NCBI GenBank assembly: GCA_035519675.1
Contig: DATIWB010000109.1
Location: 62,001-126,000, forward strand
Direction: 5' to 3'
DNA: 64,000 bases
DNA from: RPRB01 sp035519675
GTDB taxonomy: Bacteria > Myxococcota > Myxococcia > Myxococcales > Myxococcaceae
The notes beneath the pieces are model-generated. The model was not told the origin of the DNA, did not search any database, and worked only from the letters and a program-made list of their open reading frames with translations. Shown here in pieces: positions 52,495-62,470 of the stretch (its first letter is position 1; each line of letters starts with the position of its first letter). A program made the position numbers and the translations under genes.

Positions 52495-53492
52495 GCCAGT
52501 CCCTGTGTGCGGTACCACGCGACGGTGTTTTCCAGACCCGGGTCAAGCGGGTACTCGGGCCGGAAGCCAATCTCCTCGGCCGCCCGTGCCGGCGAGCAGG
52601 TCCAGGCCTCCTGGGCCATCTCCTTCGCCTTGTCGCGGTTCATGATCGACACCGTGCCGAGAAGGCGGCTCCCCAGCTCGGCGCCCGCCCCGGTGGCCCA
52701 GCCCACGAACTCGGGGAGGGCGATGACCTTCGGCTTGCCCCGGCCGAGCGCCCGGCTGAGGGCGGTGCAGAAGTCCTCCCAGCTGTAGGGATTGGGGTCG
52801 GAGGCGAAGTAGACGCCCCGGGTGGGGTCCTCGAGGCTGAGGGTCTTGCCCCGCTCGGCGGCGGCGATCAGTGCCTGGTTCAGGTCGTCCACGTGGACGA
52901 AGCTGAAGTGCTTCGGACCGAGTCCGGCCTTGAGGTACACGCCGGTCTTGCCCATCGCGATGAGCGGGGGGAGGTTGGTCAGGTCGCCCGGCCCGTAGAC
53001 GAACGGAGGGCGCACCACGACCGTGGGCACCCGGTCGGCGAACTCGCGCGCGGCCTCCTCGGCGGCGAGCTTGCTCCGCCCGTACATCGACACCGGCGCC
53101 GGGTGCTCGTCCTCGGTCCGGGGCTTCCCGATGCGCGCGGGACCGGCGGCGGCGAGCGAGCTGCAGACCACCAGGCGGGGAGGGCGCTTCTGCCGGGCGA
53201 GGACCGAGGCCAGCATCCGGGTCGTCTCGGCGTTGCCCCGGAGGTAGTCCTCCTCGGTCCGGGCCTTGGTGAGGCCGGCCACGTGGTGCACCACCTCGAC
53301 GCCCTGCGCAGCCTCCGCCACCCCGTCCCCGGTCTCCAGGCTTGCGACGGCGATGCGGACCCCCAGGGACTTCAGCGCCTCCACCTTCGAGGAGCGCCGG
53401 ACCAGCGCCACCACCTCGTCGCCCCGGGCCACGAGGACCTTCGCCAGCTGCCCGCCGACGAAGCCGCTGCCACCGGTCAGGAGGACCTTCAG
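52491..53492 (-). CDS. NAD-dependent epimerase/dehydratase, CerR-like reductase
   Basis: A 333-residue short-chain-type enzyme. The nucleotide motif TGGSGFVG (6-13), the catalytic SSLAAAG and YGRSK (Tyr137, Lys141), and RPPFVYGPGD mark the extended SDR/epimerase family. Next to serine palmitoyltransferase it probably reduces the 3-keto group of the sphingoid base or ceramide, as CerR does in Caulobacter. The only start near the Rossmann fold is CTG at 53490-53492, which overlaps the upstream stop as CTGA, so translation is probably coupled. Its stop overlaps the next ATG. Confidence 0.75.
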   Translation of the reverse strand: MKVLLTGGSGFVGGQLAKVLVARGDEVVALVRRSSKVEALKSLGVRIAVASLETGDGVAEAAQGVEVVHHVAGLTKARTEEDYLRGNAETTRMLASVLARQKRPPRLVVCSSLAAAGPARIGKPRTEDEHPAPVSMYGRSKLAAEEAAREFADRVPTVVVRPPFVYGPGDLTNLPPLIAMGKTGVYLKAGLGPKHFSFVHVDDLNQALIAAAERGKTLSLEDPTRGVYFASDPNPYSWEDFCTALSRALGRGKPKVIALPEFVGWATGAGAELGSRLLGTVSIMNRDKAKEMAQEAWTCSPARAAEEIGFRPEYPLDPGLENTVAWYRTQGLA

Positions 53493-54670
53493 ACCGCCCT
53501 CCGGTAGATCCGGTAGGTCTTGGTCTTCTTCCCGCCCATCATCTCGATCGCCCGGTTCACCAGGTGATTGTCCTCGAGCGTCCAGGAGATCTCCCCACCG
53601 CTGTAGCCGAGCTTCTTCGCGGTGCTGAGGGTGTCCAGGTAGAGGACGGCGTCGATGCCCCGCTTGCGGAATCCCTCCTTGATGCCGAGGGTGATCAGCC
53701 GGAGGCGCCGGATCCGCCGCGAGGCGAGCAGGAGCTTGATCAATCCGATCGGGAGGCCGTACTTCGTCAGCCGCCCGCCCGCCGCCTTCAGCGCATAGTT
53801 GGCGTCGGGGACGGTCATGGAGAAGGCCACCGGCTCGCCCTTCACCTCCGCGATCAGGACCAGCTCGGGCCGGATGATGGCCTTCATCTCCTGGGCCATG
53901 TGGTCGAACTCGTGGTCGGTCATGGGGACGAAGCCCCAGTTGTCCTCCCAGGCGGCGTTGTAGATCTCCTTCACCCGGCGGACCTCGGCGCCGAAGTCCT
54001 CCATCCGGATGGAGCGGATGACCAGCCCCTCTCGCTGGCGGATCTTCTCCGCGATCCGCACCACCTTCTCCGGAGGCGGGACCGAGGAGGACAGGTCGTA
54101 GGCCCAGAGGTCCTTGGCCTTGGTGAACCCGGCCCCGGCGTAGAGCGCGTCGTAGTACCGGGGGTTGTAGGCCATCATCACCGCCGGCGGCGACTCGAAG
54201 CCCTCCACCAGCACCGCGCACTCGTAGTTGGTGCTGAAGTTGAAGGGCCCCAGCATCTCCGGGAAGCCCTGGGCCTTCACCCACGACGCCGCGGCGTCGA
54301 AGAGCCCCCTGGCCACCGCCGGGTCATTGATGGATTCGAACATCCCGAAGAAGCCGGTGCGGCTCTTGTAGAAGTCGTTCCAGTGGGGATCGTCCACGGC
54401 GGCGATGCGGCCCACCACCTCGCCGTTGCGCCGGGCGAGGAACAGCTCGGCGTTGCCGAACTCGAACCACGGGTTCTTCTTCGGATTGAGGAAATCCTTC
54501 CGCTCCATCTCCAGCGGGGGCACCCAGTTGGGATCGCCCGCGTAGAGCGTGTAGGGGAAGCGGATGAAGGCGTCGCGGTCCTGCGCGCTCTGGACCGGGG
54601 TGACGGTGACGTCGGACCCGGCGGGCGCAGAGCTCTCCACTGCTCGAAGTCTCTTCACTGAGGCGGGCAT
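53489..54670 (-). CDS. GNAT-type acyltransferase, ceramide-synthase-like paralogue A
   Basis: A 393-residue protein with FIRFPYTLYAGDPNWVPPLE, NAELFLARRNGEVVGRIAAV, FFGMFESINDPAVARGLFDA and the acyl-CoA region LGIKEGFRKRGIDAVLYLDT. It is a paralogue of the product of 51277-52494, sharing most motifs in the same order. It follows the serine palmitoyltransferase gene by 26 bases and is the more likely ceramide synthase of the two because of this proximity, though either or both could act on different acyl chains. The ATG at 54670 was chosen over an open but content-free extension. Confidence 0.65.
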   Translation of the reverse strand: MPASVKRLRAVESSAPAGSDVTVTPVQSAQDRDAFIRFPYTLYAGDPNWVPPLEMERKDFLNPKKNPWFEFGNAELFLARRNGEVVGRIAAVDDPHWNDFYKSRTGFFGMFESINDPAVARGLFDAAASWVKAQGFPEMLGPFNFSTNYECAVLVEGFESPPAVMMAYNPRYYDALYAGAGFTKAKDLWAYDLSSSVPPPEKVVRIAEKIRQREGLVIRSIRMEDFGAEVRRVKEIYNAAWEDNWGFVPMTDHEFDHMAQEMKAIIRPELVLIAEVKGEPVAFSMTVPDANYALKAAGGRLTKYGLPIGLIKLLLASRRIRRLRLITLGIKEGFRKRGIDAVLYLDTLSTAKKLGYSGGEISWTLEDNHLVNRAIEMMGGKKTKTYRIYRRAV

Positions 54671-54696
54671 GCGGTCGTGACTCCGGGGCTCGAGGC

Positions 54697-56232
54697 TCAG
54701 GCGTCGGGCTGCTTGCCGTTCTTCATGAACAGATTGGCGCCCTTCTCGAGGATGAGGCCCGGGATCTCGGTCCGCTTCTCCCACAGACGCAAGGGGGCAG
54801 AACCGAGCCGCTTGAGGTCATCGGGCTGCAAGTTGGCCGCCCTCCAGGTCAGGGTCTCCACCGCGTCAGCGAGCCTGCGGGCCACGTCGCGGCCGGAGAG
54901 CTTGGAGATGGCCTCCAGCGAGAGGCCCCGGTCGGCGAGCAGCCCGGCCGACGCCGCCGCCCAGCGCTGCGAGGCCTGGTTGGCGGTGACGAAGGTCCCC
55001 GGACGGGCGACCTTCACCGGGACGAAGCTGGTGGGGCGGGTCTCGGGAATGATGCTCATCCGGCGGCCGATCTTCTCGAACGCCTCCAGGACCCGATCGA
55101 GCTGCGCGTCGGTGTGCGTCGCCATGTAGCTGGTCCGGAGCAGGGCGTGGCCCGGCTCCACCGCGGGCGGGATGACGGGGTTGGTGAACACCCCGGCCTC
55201 GAACAGCGCCTTCCAGAACCGGAAGCACTTCACCTGGTCACCGACCAGCACCGGCACCACCGGAGTGACCGAGACTCCGGTGTCGAAGCCCATCGCCCGG
55301 AAGCCGTTGTGCATCTTCTCGGCGATGTCCAGCAGCCGGGTCCGGCGCTGGGGTTCGGCCTCGATGATGTCCAGCGCCTTGAGGGCCGAGGCCACGCTGG
55401 CCGGGGTCATCGACGCGCTGAAGACCACCGGACGGGCTCGGTGCTTGATGAAGTTGATGACGTCGTAGGGCCCGGCGATGACCCCGCCCAGGCTGGCGAA
55501 GCTCTTGCTGAAGGTGCCCATCACCAGATCGGTCTGGGCCTCGAGGCCGAAGTACTCGGCGGTGCCGCGGCCATGTGCGCCGAGCACGCCCATGGAGTGG
55601 GCATCATCGGTCATCACCCGGGCGCGGTACTTCTGCGCCAGCTCGACGATCTTGGGGAGGTTGCACAGGTCCCCCTCCATCGAGAACACGCCGTCGGTGA
55701 TGATGATCTTCCCCGCTTCGGGGTCGGCGCCCTCGAGCAGCGACTCGAGGTGGCCCATGTCGTTGTGCCGGTAGCGCTTCTCCTCGGCGAACCCCAGGCG
55801 GACGCCGTCCACCAGCGAGGCGTGGTTCTGCCGGTCGGTGAAGACGATGTCGTGCCGCCCGAGGATGGCCGAGACCGTGGCCACGTTGGTCTGGAATCCG
55901 GTGGAGCAGGCCAGCGCTGCCTGGCGGTTGAGGAACTTGGCCAGACGCGCTTCCAGCTCCTCGTGGAGGGTCAGCGTCCCGTTGAGCAGCCGACTTCCGG
56001 AGCAGGTGGTCCCGAAGCGACGGATGGCCTCGAGGGCCGCCTCCTTCACCCGCGGATCACCGGCGAGGCCGAGGTAGTTGTTGGAGCCGACCATGATGAC
56101 CCGGCGCCCCTCGATGTCGACCTCGGTGCTGCCGTGCGATGCCTCGATCGGGCGGAAGTACGGATAGAGGCCCGCTGCCTTGGCGATCTTGTCGTCCTTG
56201 AATGCTGGGCACTTGTCGAAGACGTCGCGCAT
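54697..56232 (-). CDS. spt: Serine palmitoyltransferase-like alpha-oxoamine synthase
   Basis: A 511-residue PLP enzyme that likely condenses L-serine with an acyl-CoA or acyl-ACP to start sphingolipid synthesis. The family segments are VGSNNYLGLAGDPRVKEAAL, GSRLLNGTLTLHEELE, TDDAHSMG and the PLP lysine in GTFSKSFASLGG (Lys243). Related enzymes are glycine C-acetyltransferase and AONS; neighbouring CerR- and ceramide-synthase-like genes favour the sphingolipid assignment. The protein has about 105 extra residues after the usual C-terminus (from about 405), of unknown role. It is the first gene of a four-gene operon. No acyl-carrier protein gene is adjacent. Confidence 0.82.
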   Translation of the reverse strand: MRDVFDKCPAFKDDKIAKAAGLYPYFRPIEASHGSTEVDIEGRRVIMVGSNNYLGLAGDPRVKEAALEAIRRFGTTCSGSRLLNGTLTLHEELEARLAKFLNRQAALACSTGFQTNVATVSAILGRHDIVFTDRQNHASLVDGVRLGFAEEKRYRHNDMGHLESLLEGADPEAGKIIITDGVFSMEGDLCNLPKIVELAQKYRARVMTDDAHSMGVLGAHGRGTAEYFGLEAQTDLVMGTFSKSFASLGGVIAGPYDVINFIKHRARPVVFSASMTPASVASALKALDIIEAEPQRRTRLLDIAEKMHNGFRAMGFDTGVSVTPVVPVLVGDQVKCFRFWKALFEAGVFTNPVIPPAVEPGHALLRTSYMATHTDAQLDRVLEAFEKIGRRMSIIPETRPTSFVPVKVARPGTFVTANQASQRWAAASAGLLADRGLSLEAISKLSGRDVARRLADAVETLTWRAANLQPDDLKRLGSAPLRLWEKRTEIPGLILEKGANLFMKNGKQPDA

Positions 56233-56366
56233 GGAAGGGTCCCCTCCTTCGAGGGACCTCGGGGAGCTGGCCTCCGGCCGGAGCGGAACCTTCTACGGAC
56301 CGGTTCTCGGCGAGTCAAGCAAACCTCAGGCGATAAAAACCCAGGAAACACAGGCTGTTATGGCAC

Positions 56367-56533
56367 ATGACGGTAGTGAGCAAGAAGCTGCGCATTTACA
56401 ACAAAACGAGCAAGAACTGGCGCATTCTTCCTTCCGTCGAGACCGGTGGCACCCTTCCCGCTCCTGAGCAAGCGCTCCCCGGCAGGCGCGGGAACTCTCA
56501 GCAACTCCAAGCGATTGAAGGGGCCCGATCGCG

Positions 56534-56540
<7 letters not shown>
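56367..56540 (+). CDS. Possible 57-residue upstream ORF overlapping the mutase start
   Basis: This short frame begins MTVVSKKLRIYNKTSKNWRI, rich in Lys, Asn and Tyr and unlike the Arg/Pro shadows typical of the window. Its stop overlaps the mutase ATG (ATGCTAG). It lies in the most AT-rich stretch nearby (56330-56430). I see no clear ribosome site, and another frame here is also open, so it may not be translated. Confidence 0.25.
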
Positions 56541-58360
<1,820 letters not shown>

Positions 58361-58371
58361 ACGAGTCTCGG

Positions 58372-58776
58372 ATGCCTGACCGGAAGCTCAGAATCCTCGT
58401 GGCCAAGCCGGGCCTCGATGGACACGATCGCGGGGCGAAGATCATCGCCCGCGCCCTCCGGGACGCCGGAATGGAGGTCATCTACACCGGGCTGCACCAG
58501 ACCCCGGAGATGATCGTCAACGCCGCCGTCCAGGAGGACGTGGACGCGATCGGCCTGTCCATCATGTCCGGCGCCCACATGACCCTCTTCCCCGCGGTGA
58601 TCGACCTCCTTCGAGAATCGAAGGCCGGGGACATCGAGGTGTTCGGCGGCGGCATCATCCCCGACGACGACATCCCTCGGCTGAAGAAGCTGGGCGTGTC
58701 CGAGATCTTCACCCCGGGAAGCTCGACCCAGGACATCGTCCAGTGGATCCGTCAGCACATCCAGCCGCGCGCCTGA
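58372..58776 (+). CDS. Cobalamin-binding subunit of the acyl-CoA mutase
   Basis: A 134-residue B12-binding domain. The base-off/His-on motif DGHDRG in KPGLDGHDRGAKIIARALRD supplies the cobalt-ligating histidine, and SIMSGAHMTLF and VFGGGIIPDDDIP complete the fold. It pairs with the large chain encoded just upstream to make the holoenzyme, as in archaeal and isobutyryl-CoA mutases with split subunits. Its 3' end overlaps the predicted start of the lyase gene by 34 bases. Confidence 0.93.
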   Translation: MPDRKLRILVAKPGLDGHDRGAKIIARALRDAGMEVIYTGLHQTPEMIVNAAVQEDVDAIGLSIMSGAHMTLFPAVIDLLRESKAGDIEVFGGGIIPDDDIPRLKKLGVSEIFTPGSSTQDIVQWIRQHIQPRA

Positions 58777-59720
58777 CGGAGAGGCTCCCGGCGCGCGTCG
58801 ACGTCTACGAGGTCGGTCCCCGCGACGGGCTCCAGAACGAGCTTCGCGTCGTTCCGCTGGAGGGGAAGCTGCGGCTCATCGCCGCGCTGGTGGCCGCGGG
58901 GGAGCGCCGCATCGAGGCCACCTCGTTCGTCAGCCCGCGGTGGATTCCCCAGCTGGCGGACGCCGAGGAGGTGCTGAAGCAGCTCCCCCGGGTGCCCGGG
59001 GTGACCTACTCGGCGCTGGTCCCGAACCTCAGGGGGCTCGACCGCGCTCGCGCTGCCGGGCTGAGCGAGGCGGCGGTGTTCATCTCCGCCAGCGAGACCC
59101 ACAGCAAGAAGAACATCAACAAGAGCATCGCCGAGGCGCTGTCGGTCGCCGCCGACGTCACCCGCGGGGCGCTGGCCGCGGGCATGCGGGTGCGGGCCTA
59201 CCTCAGCGTGGTGTGGGGGTGCCCGTACGAGGGCTCGGTCTCGCTCGACCGGGTGGTGGACCTCTGCCGGCGGCTGGCGGAGATGGGCATCTACCAGCTG
59301 AGCCTCGGGGACACGGTGGGCGTCGGGGTGCCGAACCAGACCGAGGAGATCCTGGGCGCCGTCACCCGCCACGTGCCGGTGGACAGGCTCGCGCTGCACC
59401 TCCACGACACCCGCGGGCTCGCGCTGGCCAACGCCCTGGTGGGTCTCTCCGCCGGGGTGACGACCTTCGACGCCAGCATCGGCGGGCTGGGCGGCTGTCC
59501 CTATGCGCCGGGCGCGGCGGGAAACCTCGCCACCGAGGACGTGGTGAACATGCTCCACCGGATGGGCGTCCAGACCGGCATCGACCTGCCAAAGCTGGTG
59601 GAGGCGGGCGAGGTGGCGCAGGAGCTCATCGGGCGGAAGCTGTCCGGGAAGTTCCTCCAGGCCGCGCTGGGCGAGCGCGACCGGGCCCATGCCCGCCGGC
59701 GGACCGCACCGGCCCAGTAG
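58743..59720 (+). CDS. mvaB: Hydroxymethylglutaryl-CoA lyase
   Basis: A 325-residue TIM-barrel lyase that splits HMG-CoA to acetoacetate and acetyl-CoA in leucine breakdown. The signatures are VYEVGPRDGLQNE, ATSFVSPRWIPQLADAEEV, LSLGDTVGVGVPNQ, LHLHDTRGLALAN, and the catalytic-cysteine loop GGLGGCPYAPGAAGN. The GTG at 58743 gives the listed start and overlaps the B12 subunit gene; the conserved fold starts only about residue 18, so a start nearer 58773 is possible. It shares an operon with the mutase genes, which points to branched-chain amino acid or acyl-CoA catabolism. Confidence 0.93.
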   Translation: MDPSAHPAARLTERLPARVDVYEVGPRDGLQNELRVVPLEGKLRLIAALVAAGERRIEATSFVSPRWIPQLADAEEVLKQLPRVPGVTYSALVPNLRGLDRARAAGLSEAAVFISASETHSKKNINKSIAEALSVAADVTRGALAAGMRVRAYLSVVWGCPYEGSVSLDRVVDLCRRLAEMGIYQLSLGDTVGVGVPNQTEEILGAVTRHVPVDRLALHLHDTRGLALANALVGLSAGVTTFDASIGGLGGCPYAPGAAGNLATEDVVNMLHRMGVQTGIDLPKLVEAGEVAQELIGRKLSGKFLQAALGERDRAHARRRTAPAQ

Positions 59721-59735
59721 GGGAGGAGTCTCGAA

Positions 59736-60173
59736 ATGACGCTCGAGGGTCGCTGTCACTGCGGGCGGCTCCGCGTGACGTTCAGCACGACGAAGACGCC
59801 CAGCGAGCTGCCGCTCCGGGCCTGCCAGTGCACGTTCTGCCGGCGGCACGCGGGTCTGACCACCTCCGACCCGGCGGGGAAGGTGGTGCTCACGGTGACC
59901 GAGCTCCCGCCCGACGGCTGGTACCGCTTCGGGACAGGAATGACCGACTTCTGGGTCTGCCCCCGGTGCGGTGTCTACGTCGGGGGCTACGTGGAGGTCG
60001 GCGGGCAGGGCAGGGCGGTGGTGAACACCCGCGCGCTGGACGCCGCCGCCGAGTTCACCCAGGCGCCCACCCCGATGGACTACAGCCAGGAGAGCCCCGA
60101 CGGGCGGCGGGAGCGCCGGGGGCAGCTGTGGACCCCGGCGCGGGTGGTCGTGGAGCGGCGCCCGGGGGCATGA
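59736..60173 (+). CDS. GFA/CENP-V-family zinc protein
   Basis: A 145-residue protein of the glutathione-dependent formaldehyde-activating-like family. Zinc-ligand motifs are GRCHCGRLRVTF, ACQCTFCRRHAG and VCPRCGVYVGGY, in the expected order. Most members have no proven activity. The gene is 15 bases after mvaB with a ggggagg ribosome site, so it probably belongs to the same transcript. A bidirectional terminator follows. Confidence 0.88.
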   Translation: MTLEGRCHCGRLRVTFSTTKTPSELPLRACQCTFCRRHAGLTTSDPAGKVVLTVTELPPDGWYRFGTGMTDFWVCPRCGVYVGGYVEVGGQGRAVVNTRALDAAAEFTQAPTPMDYSQESPDGRRERRGQLWTPARVVVERRPGA

Positions 60174-60174
60174 C

Positions 60175-60215
60175 TCGGGGGACGGCCCGGTCAGCGGTCA
60201 GGGCCGTCCCCCCGA
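60175..60215. terminator. Bidirectional terminator between convergent genes
   Basis: Arm tcgggggacggccc (60175-60188) pairs with gggccgtccccccga (60201-60215) with a single bulge, around a 12-base loop. It lies between the ends of the GFA gene and the metalloprotease gene and could stop both transcripts. Confidence 0.75.
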
Positions 60216-60227
60216 ATCGACGTCGGG

Positions 60228-61940
60228 TCAGTCGTCGTGGCCGCGGCCGTGTCCATGGCCGTGGTCGTCGTCCTCGCTGGCCCGCTCCGCGCACTTCTCC
60301 AGGCTCTTGGCCTGCTGCTTGGTGAGGATGTGCAGCCGCTGGAGCCTCTCGGCCAGCCGCTCCACGCACTCCTCGAAGTGCTCCCCGTACCGGCCGTTCC
60401 GGCCCCGGCAGTCGTCCACCAGGTCGGCGATGCGGCAGCCGTTGAAGAACACCGTGTTCGGGGCCTTGGAGACGCACGAGCCGATTTCGACCGTCGCTGA
60501 CCGCGGCGAGCCGATGCAGGCGTCGACGCCGTCCGGCACACCGTCGCCGTCCGAGAACCACCCGATGTCGGTGAACAGCGAGGTGGTCAGATCGGCCGGC
60601 GGGACCACCACCTTGGTGAGGTCGGAGTTGATCGCCGGCTCCATCAGCTGGTTGGGGAACGCGGTCGAGTCGTAGTGAGAGATGGACGACCCGGGCGCCA
60701 CCGGGTTGAGCGCCGCGACCTTCATCAGCCCGAGGGTGCGATCGGTGCCCGCGAGGATGGAGGTGTCCAGGCCCACGTTTCCGGTCACCGGGCCCGACGC
60801 CAGCGCTGCCTTCAGTTCGGCCCCGTTCTGGACGGTGATGCGCACGGCGGGAATGAGAATGGTCGGGTCGGTCCCACCGAGTGCGGCCGGCGGGTCGCCC
60901 AGGGCGTTGTCGGCGACGATGACCGCGATGGCCCCCGCATTCTGGGCGTTCTTGACCTTGACCACGAAGGTGCAAGTTCCGCGATCGACGACCGCGATCT
61001 TCCCGGCGACCTCGGCGCCGTTGGTGAGCGCGCCACAGGCGTCGTTCGGGTTGGCCCCGTTCGCCGCGTCGGTTGGATCGACTGCGAGCACGATCTGGCC
61101 GCTGACTCCCGCCGGGGTGAGGGCCGGGCCGAACGAGGCGGTGCCGGCGAGGAACGGCCCCACGCCCGCCGGTGAGCTGATGGTCACCGAGGGCTCACCG
61201 GGCAGGAGGACCTTGGGGACGTCCCTTGCAACGTTGACCCCGCTCCAGACGATCTTGCCCGCGCGGATGGCGGAGGCCTGCCGCTCGGCGTCGGTCATCT
61301 GGTTCCAGATCTTCCCGGTGGTCGTGTCCAGCGTGTACTGCGAGTAGATGTCGGGACGATTGTCGGCCAGCGTCCCGGTCGCCTCGTTCGCGAAGTTGGC
61401 GAACCCCAGGCCGTGACCGAGTTCGTGCAGCAGCACCGGCAGCAGATCCACCGTGCCGGCCGGCTCGTTGTTGTCCAAGCCGAAATAGAACGCGAACTGG
61501 CTGCTGAACCGGGCCCGGATGTGCGGCACGCTCGGGTCCCCGGTCTCGGCGACCGCGAGGTCGACGCCGGAGAGCTGGTTGGCGAGCGCGACGTGGTACC
61601 AGGTGTTCGGGAGCTCGGCTCCGGGGAAGTCGCGGTAAATGAACAGCGTTCCGGCGGAACCGAGGACGTTGGTCCCCAGCGGCTCGAAGGTCGCCAGCAC
61701 CCGGATGTCGGTCGTGGGCTTGAGCGTCGCCTCCCAGATGGAGGCCGCGGTCTCGAAGACCTGCAGCCGTTGCTGACCGAGCGTCGTCCCGGTGTTGCCG
61801 CCCACCGGGACGGCCGGCGTCGGATCATTGAACCCCTGCCCGGCGGGGTCTCCGTTGATGATGACGATCTGGCCCTGAGCAAGGGCCGACCCGGCGAGGA
61901 GCGCTGTGCCGAGGAACGCGACGCGCAGCAGGGAGCCCAT
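60228..61940 (-). CDS. Secreted zinc metalloprotease with PA domain
   Basis: A 570-residue exported protein. A signal peptide (about 1-21, ending SALA-Q) is followed by a catalytic domain with HELGHGLGFAN: HELGH at 172-176, then Gly179 and Asn182 where many metzincins have a third His. A PA domain is inserted after about residue 250 (GKIAVVDRGTCTFVVKVKNA, then QNAGAIAVIVAD), as in secreted peptidases. SHYDSTAFPNQLMEPAI and LFTDIGWFSDGDGVPD follow. The C-terminus ends in an acidic, His-rich tail (DDDHGHGHGRGHDD) that may bind metal. It starts two bases after the stop of a small secreted protein gene and is likely coupled to it. Confidence 0.8.
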   Translation of the reverse strand: MGSLLRVAFLGTALLAGSALAQGQIVIINGDPAGQGFNDPTPAVPVGGNTGTTLGQQRLQVFETAASIWEATLKPTTDIRVLATFEPLGTNVLGSAGTLFIYRDFPGAELPNTWYHVALANQLSGVDLAVAETGDPSVPHIRARFSSQFAFYFGLDNNEPAGTVDLLPVLLHELGHGLGFANFANEATGTLADNRPDIYSQYTLDTTTGKIWNQMTDAERQASAIRAGKIVWSGVNVARDVPKVLLPGEPSVTISSPAGVGPFLAGTASFGPALTPAGVSGQIVLAVDPTDAANGANPNDACGALTNGAEVAGKIAVVDRGTCTFVVKVKNAQNAGAIAVIVADNALGDPPAALGGTDPTILIPAVRITVQNGAELKAALASGPVTGNVGLDTSILAGTDRTLGLMKVAALNPVAPGSSISHYDSTAFPNQLMEPAINSDLTKVVVPPADLTTSLFTDIGWFSDGDGVPDGVDACIGSPRSATVEIGSCVSKAPNTVFFNGCRIADLVDDCRGRNGRYGEHFEECVERLAERLQRLHILTKQQAKSLEKCAERASEDDDHGHGHGRGHDD

Positions 61941-61942
61941 CG

Positions 61943-62317
61943 CTACTTCCCCTCCCCGGTCGCCTGGCGAAGCGTGGCGAGGTCGTCGGTGCAGCCGACC
62001 GTGAAGCCGCCGGTCCCATCCGGGATGGCGTAGTGGACGTGCTGGAAGCGTCCCTCCAGGTTCAGGGACACCGTTCCGTCGCCGCCGGAGCGCGGGCTGA
62101 GCCCATCGCTGGTGCGGCTGGTGGCCACCTCTGGCTTGAACGCCTCGCCGCCGTGGCGAAGCATGATCTGCCGCGCCTGCTCGCCGTCGACGATCCGCCG
62201 GGACCTGGGCCCCGCGCCGGCCGAGGATCCGGTGACGAGAACGGCGGCAGCGACTGCGGTCGAGACGATTCCTGCCCGGCGGCGAGCGCCCCGGGCGAAG
62301 CAGCTCCAGCGCATCAT
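61943..62317 (-). CDS. Small secreted protein co-expressed with the metalloprotease
   Basis: A 124-residue protein with an Arg-rich start and a signal peptide (AGIVSTAVAAAVLVTGSSAG). The mature part contains RIVDGEQARQIMLRHGGEAF and VHYAIPDGTGGFTVGCTDDL. No family is recognised. Because it directly precedes the metalloprotease gene with a two-base gap, it may be an inhibitor, chaperone or substrate. Aaggggac precedes the tandem ATGATG start at 62317. Confidence 0.6.
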   Translation of the reverse strand: MMRWSCFARGARRRAGIVSTAVAAAVLVTGSSAGAGPRSRRIVDGEQARQIMLRHGGEAFKPEVATSRTSDGLSPRSGGDGTVSLNLEGRFQHVHYAIPDGTGGFTVGCTDDLATLRQATGEGK

Positions 62318-62470
62318 TGGTTGTCCCCTTCCAGATGCAGAAGCCATCGGTAGGCATCTGCGAGGGGCGGAGCATCTGCACCCACACGGGGGAGACACCA
62401 AGCGAGAAAAAGTGATTTCCCCGGATCGCGGTTGTAGCAATTCCGTGGGGTCGGAACCGACCCCGTTCTT

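Noticed and set aside
56233..56533. Cobalamin riboswitch before the B12-dependent mutase
   Set aside because: I looked for a B12-box-like element and a matching pseudoknot and saw none.
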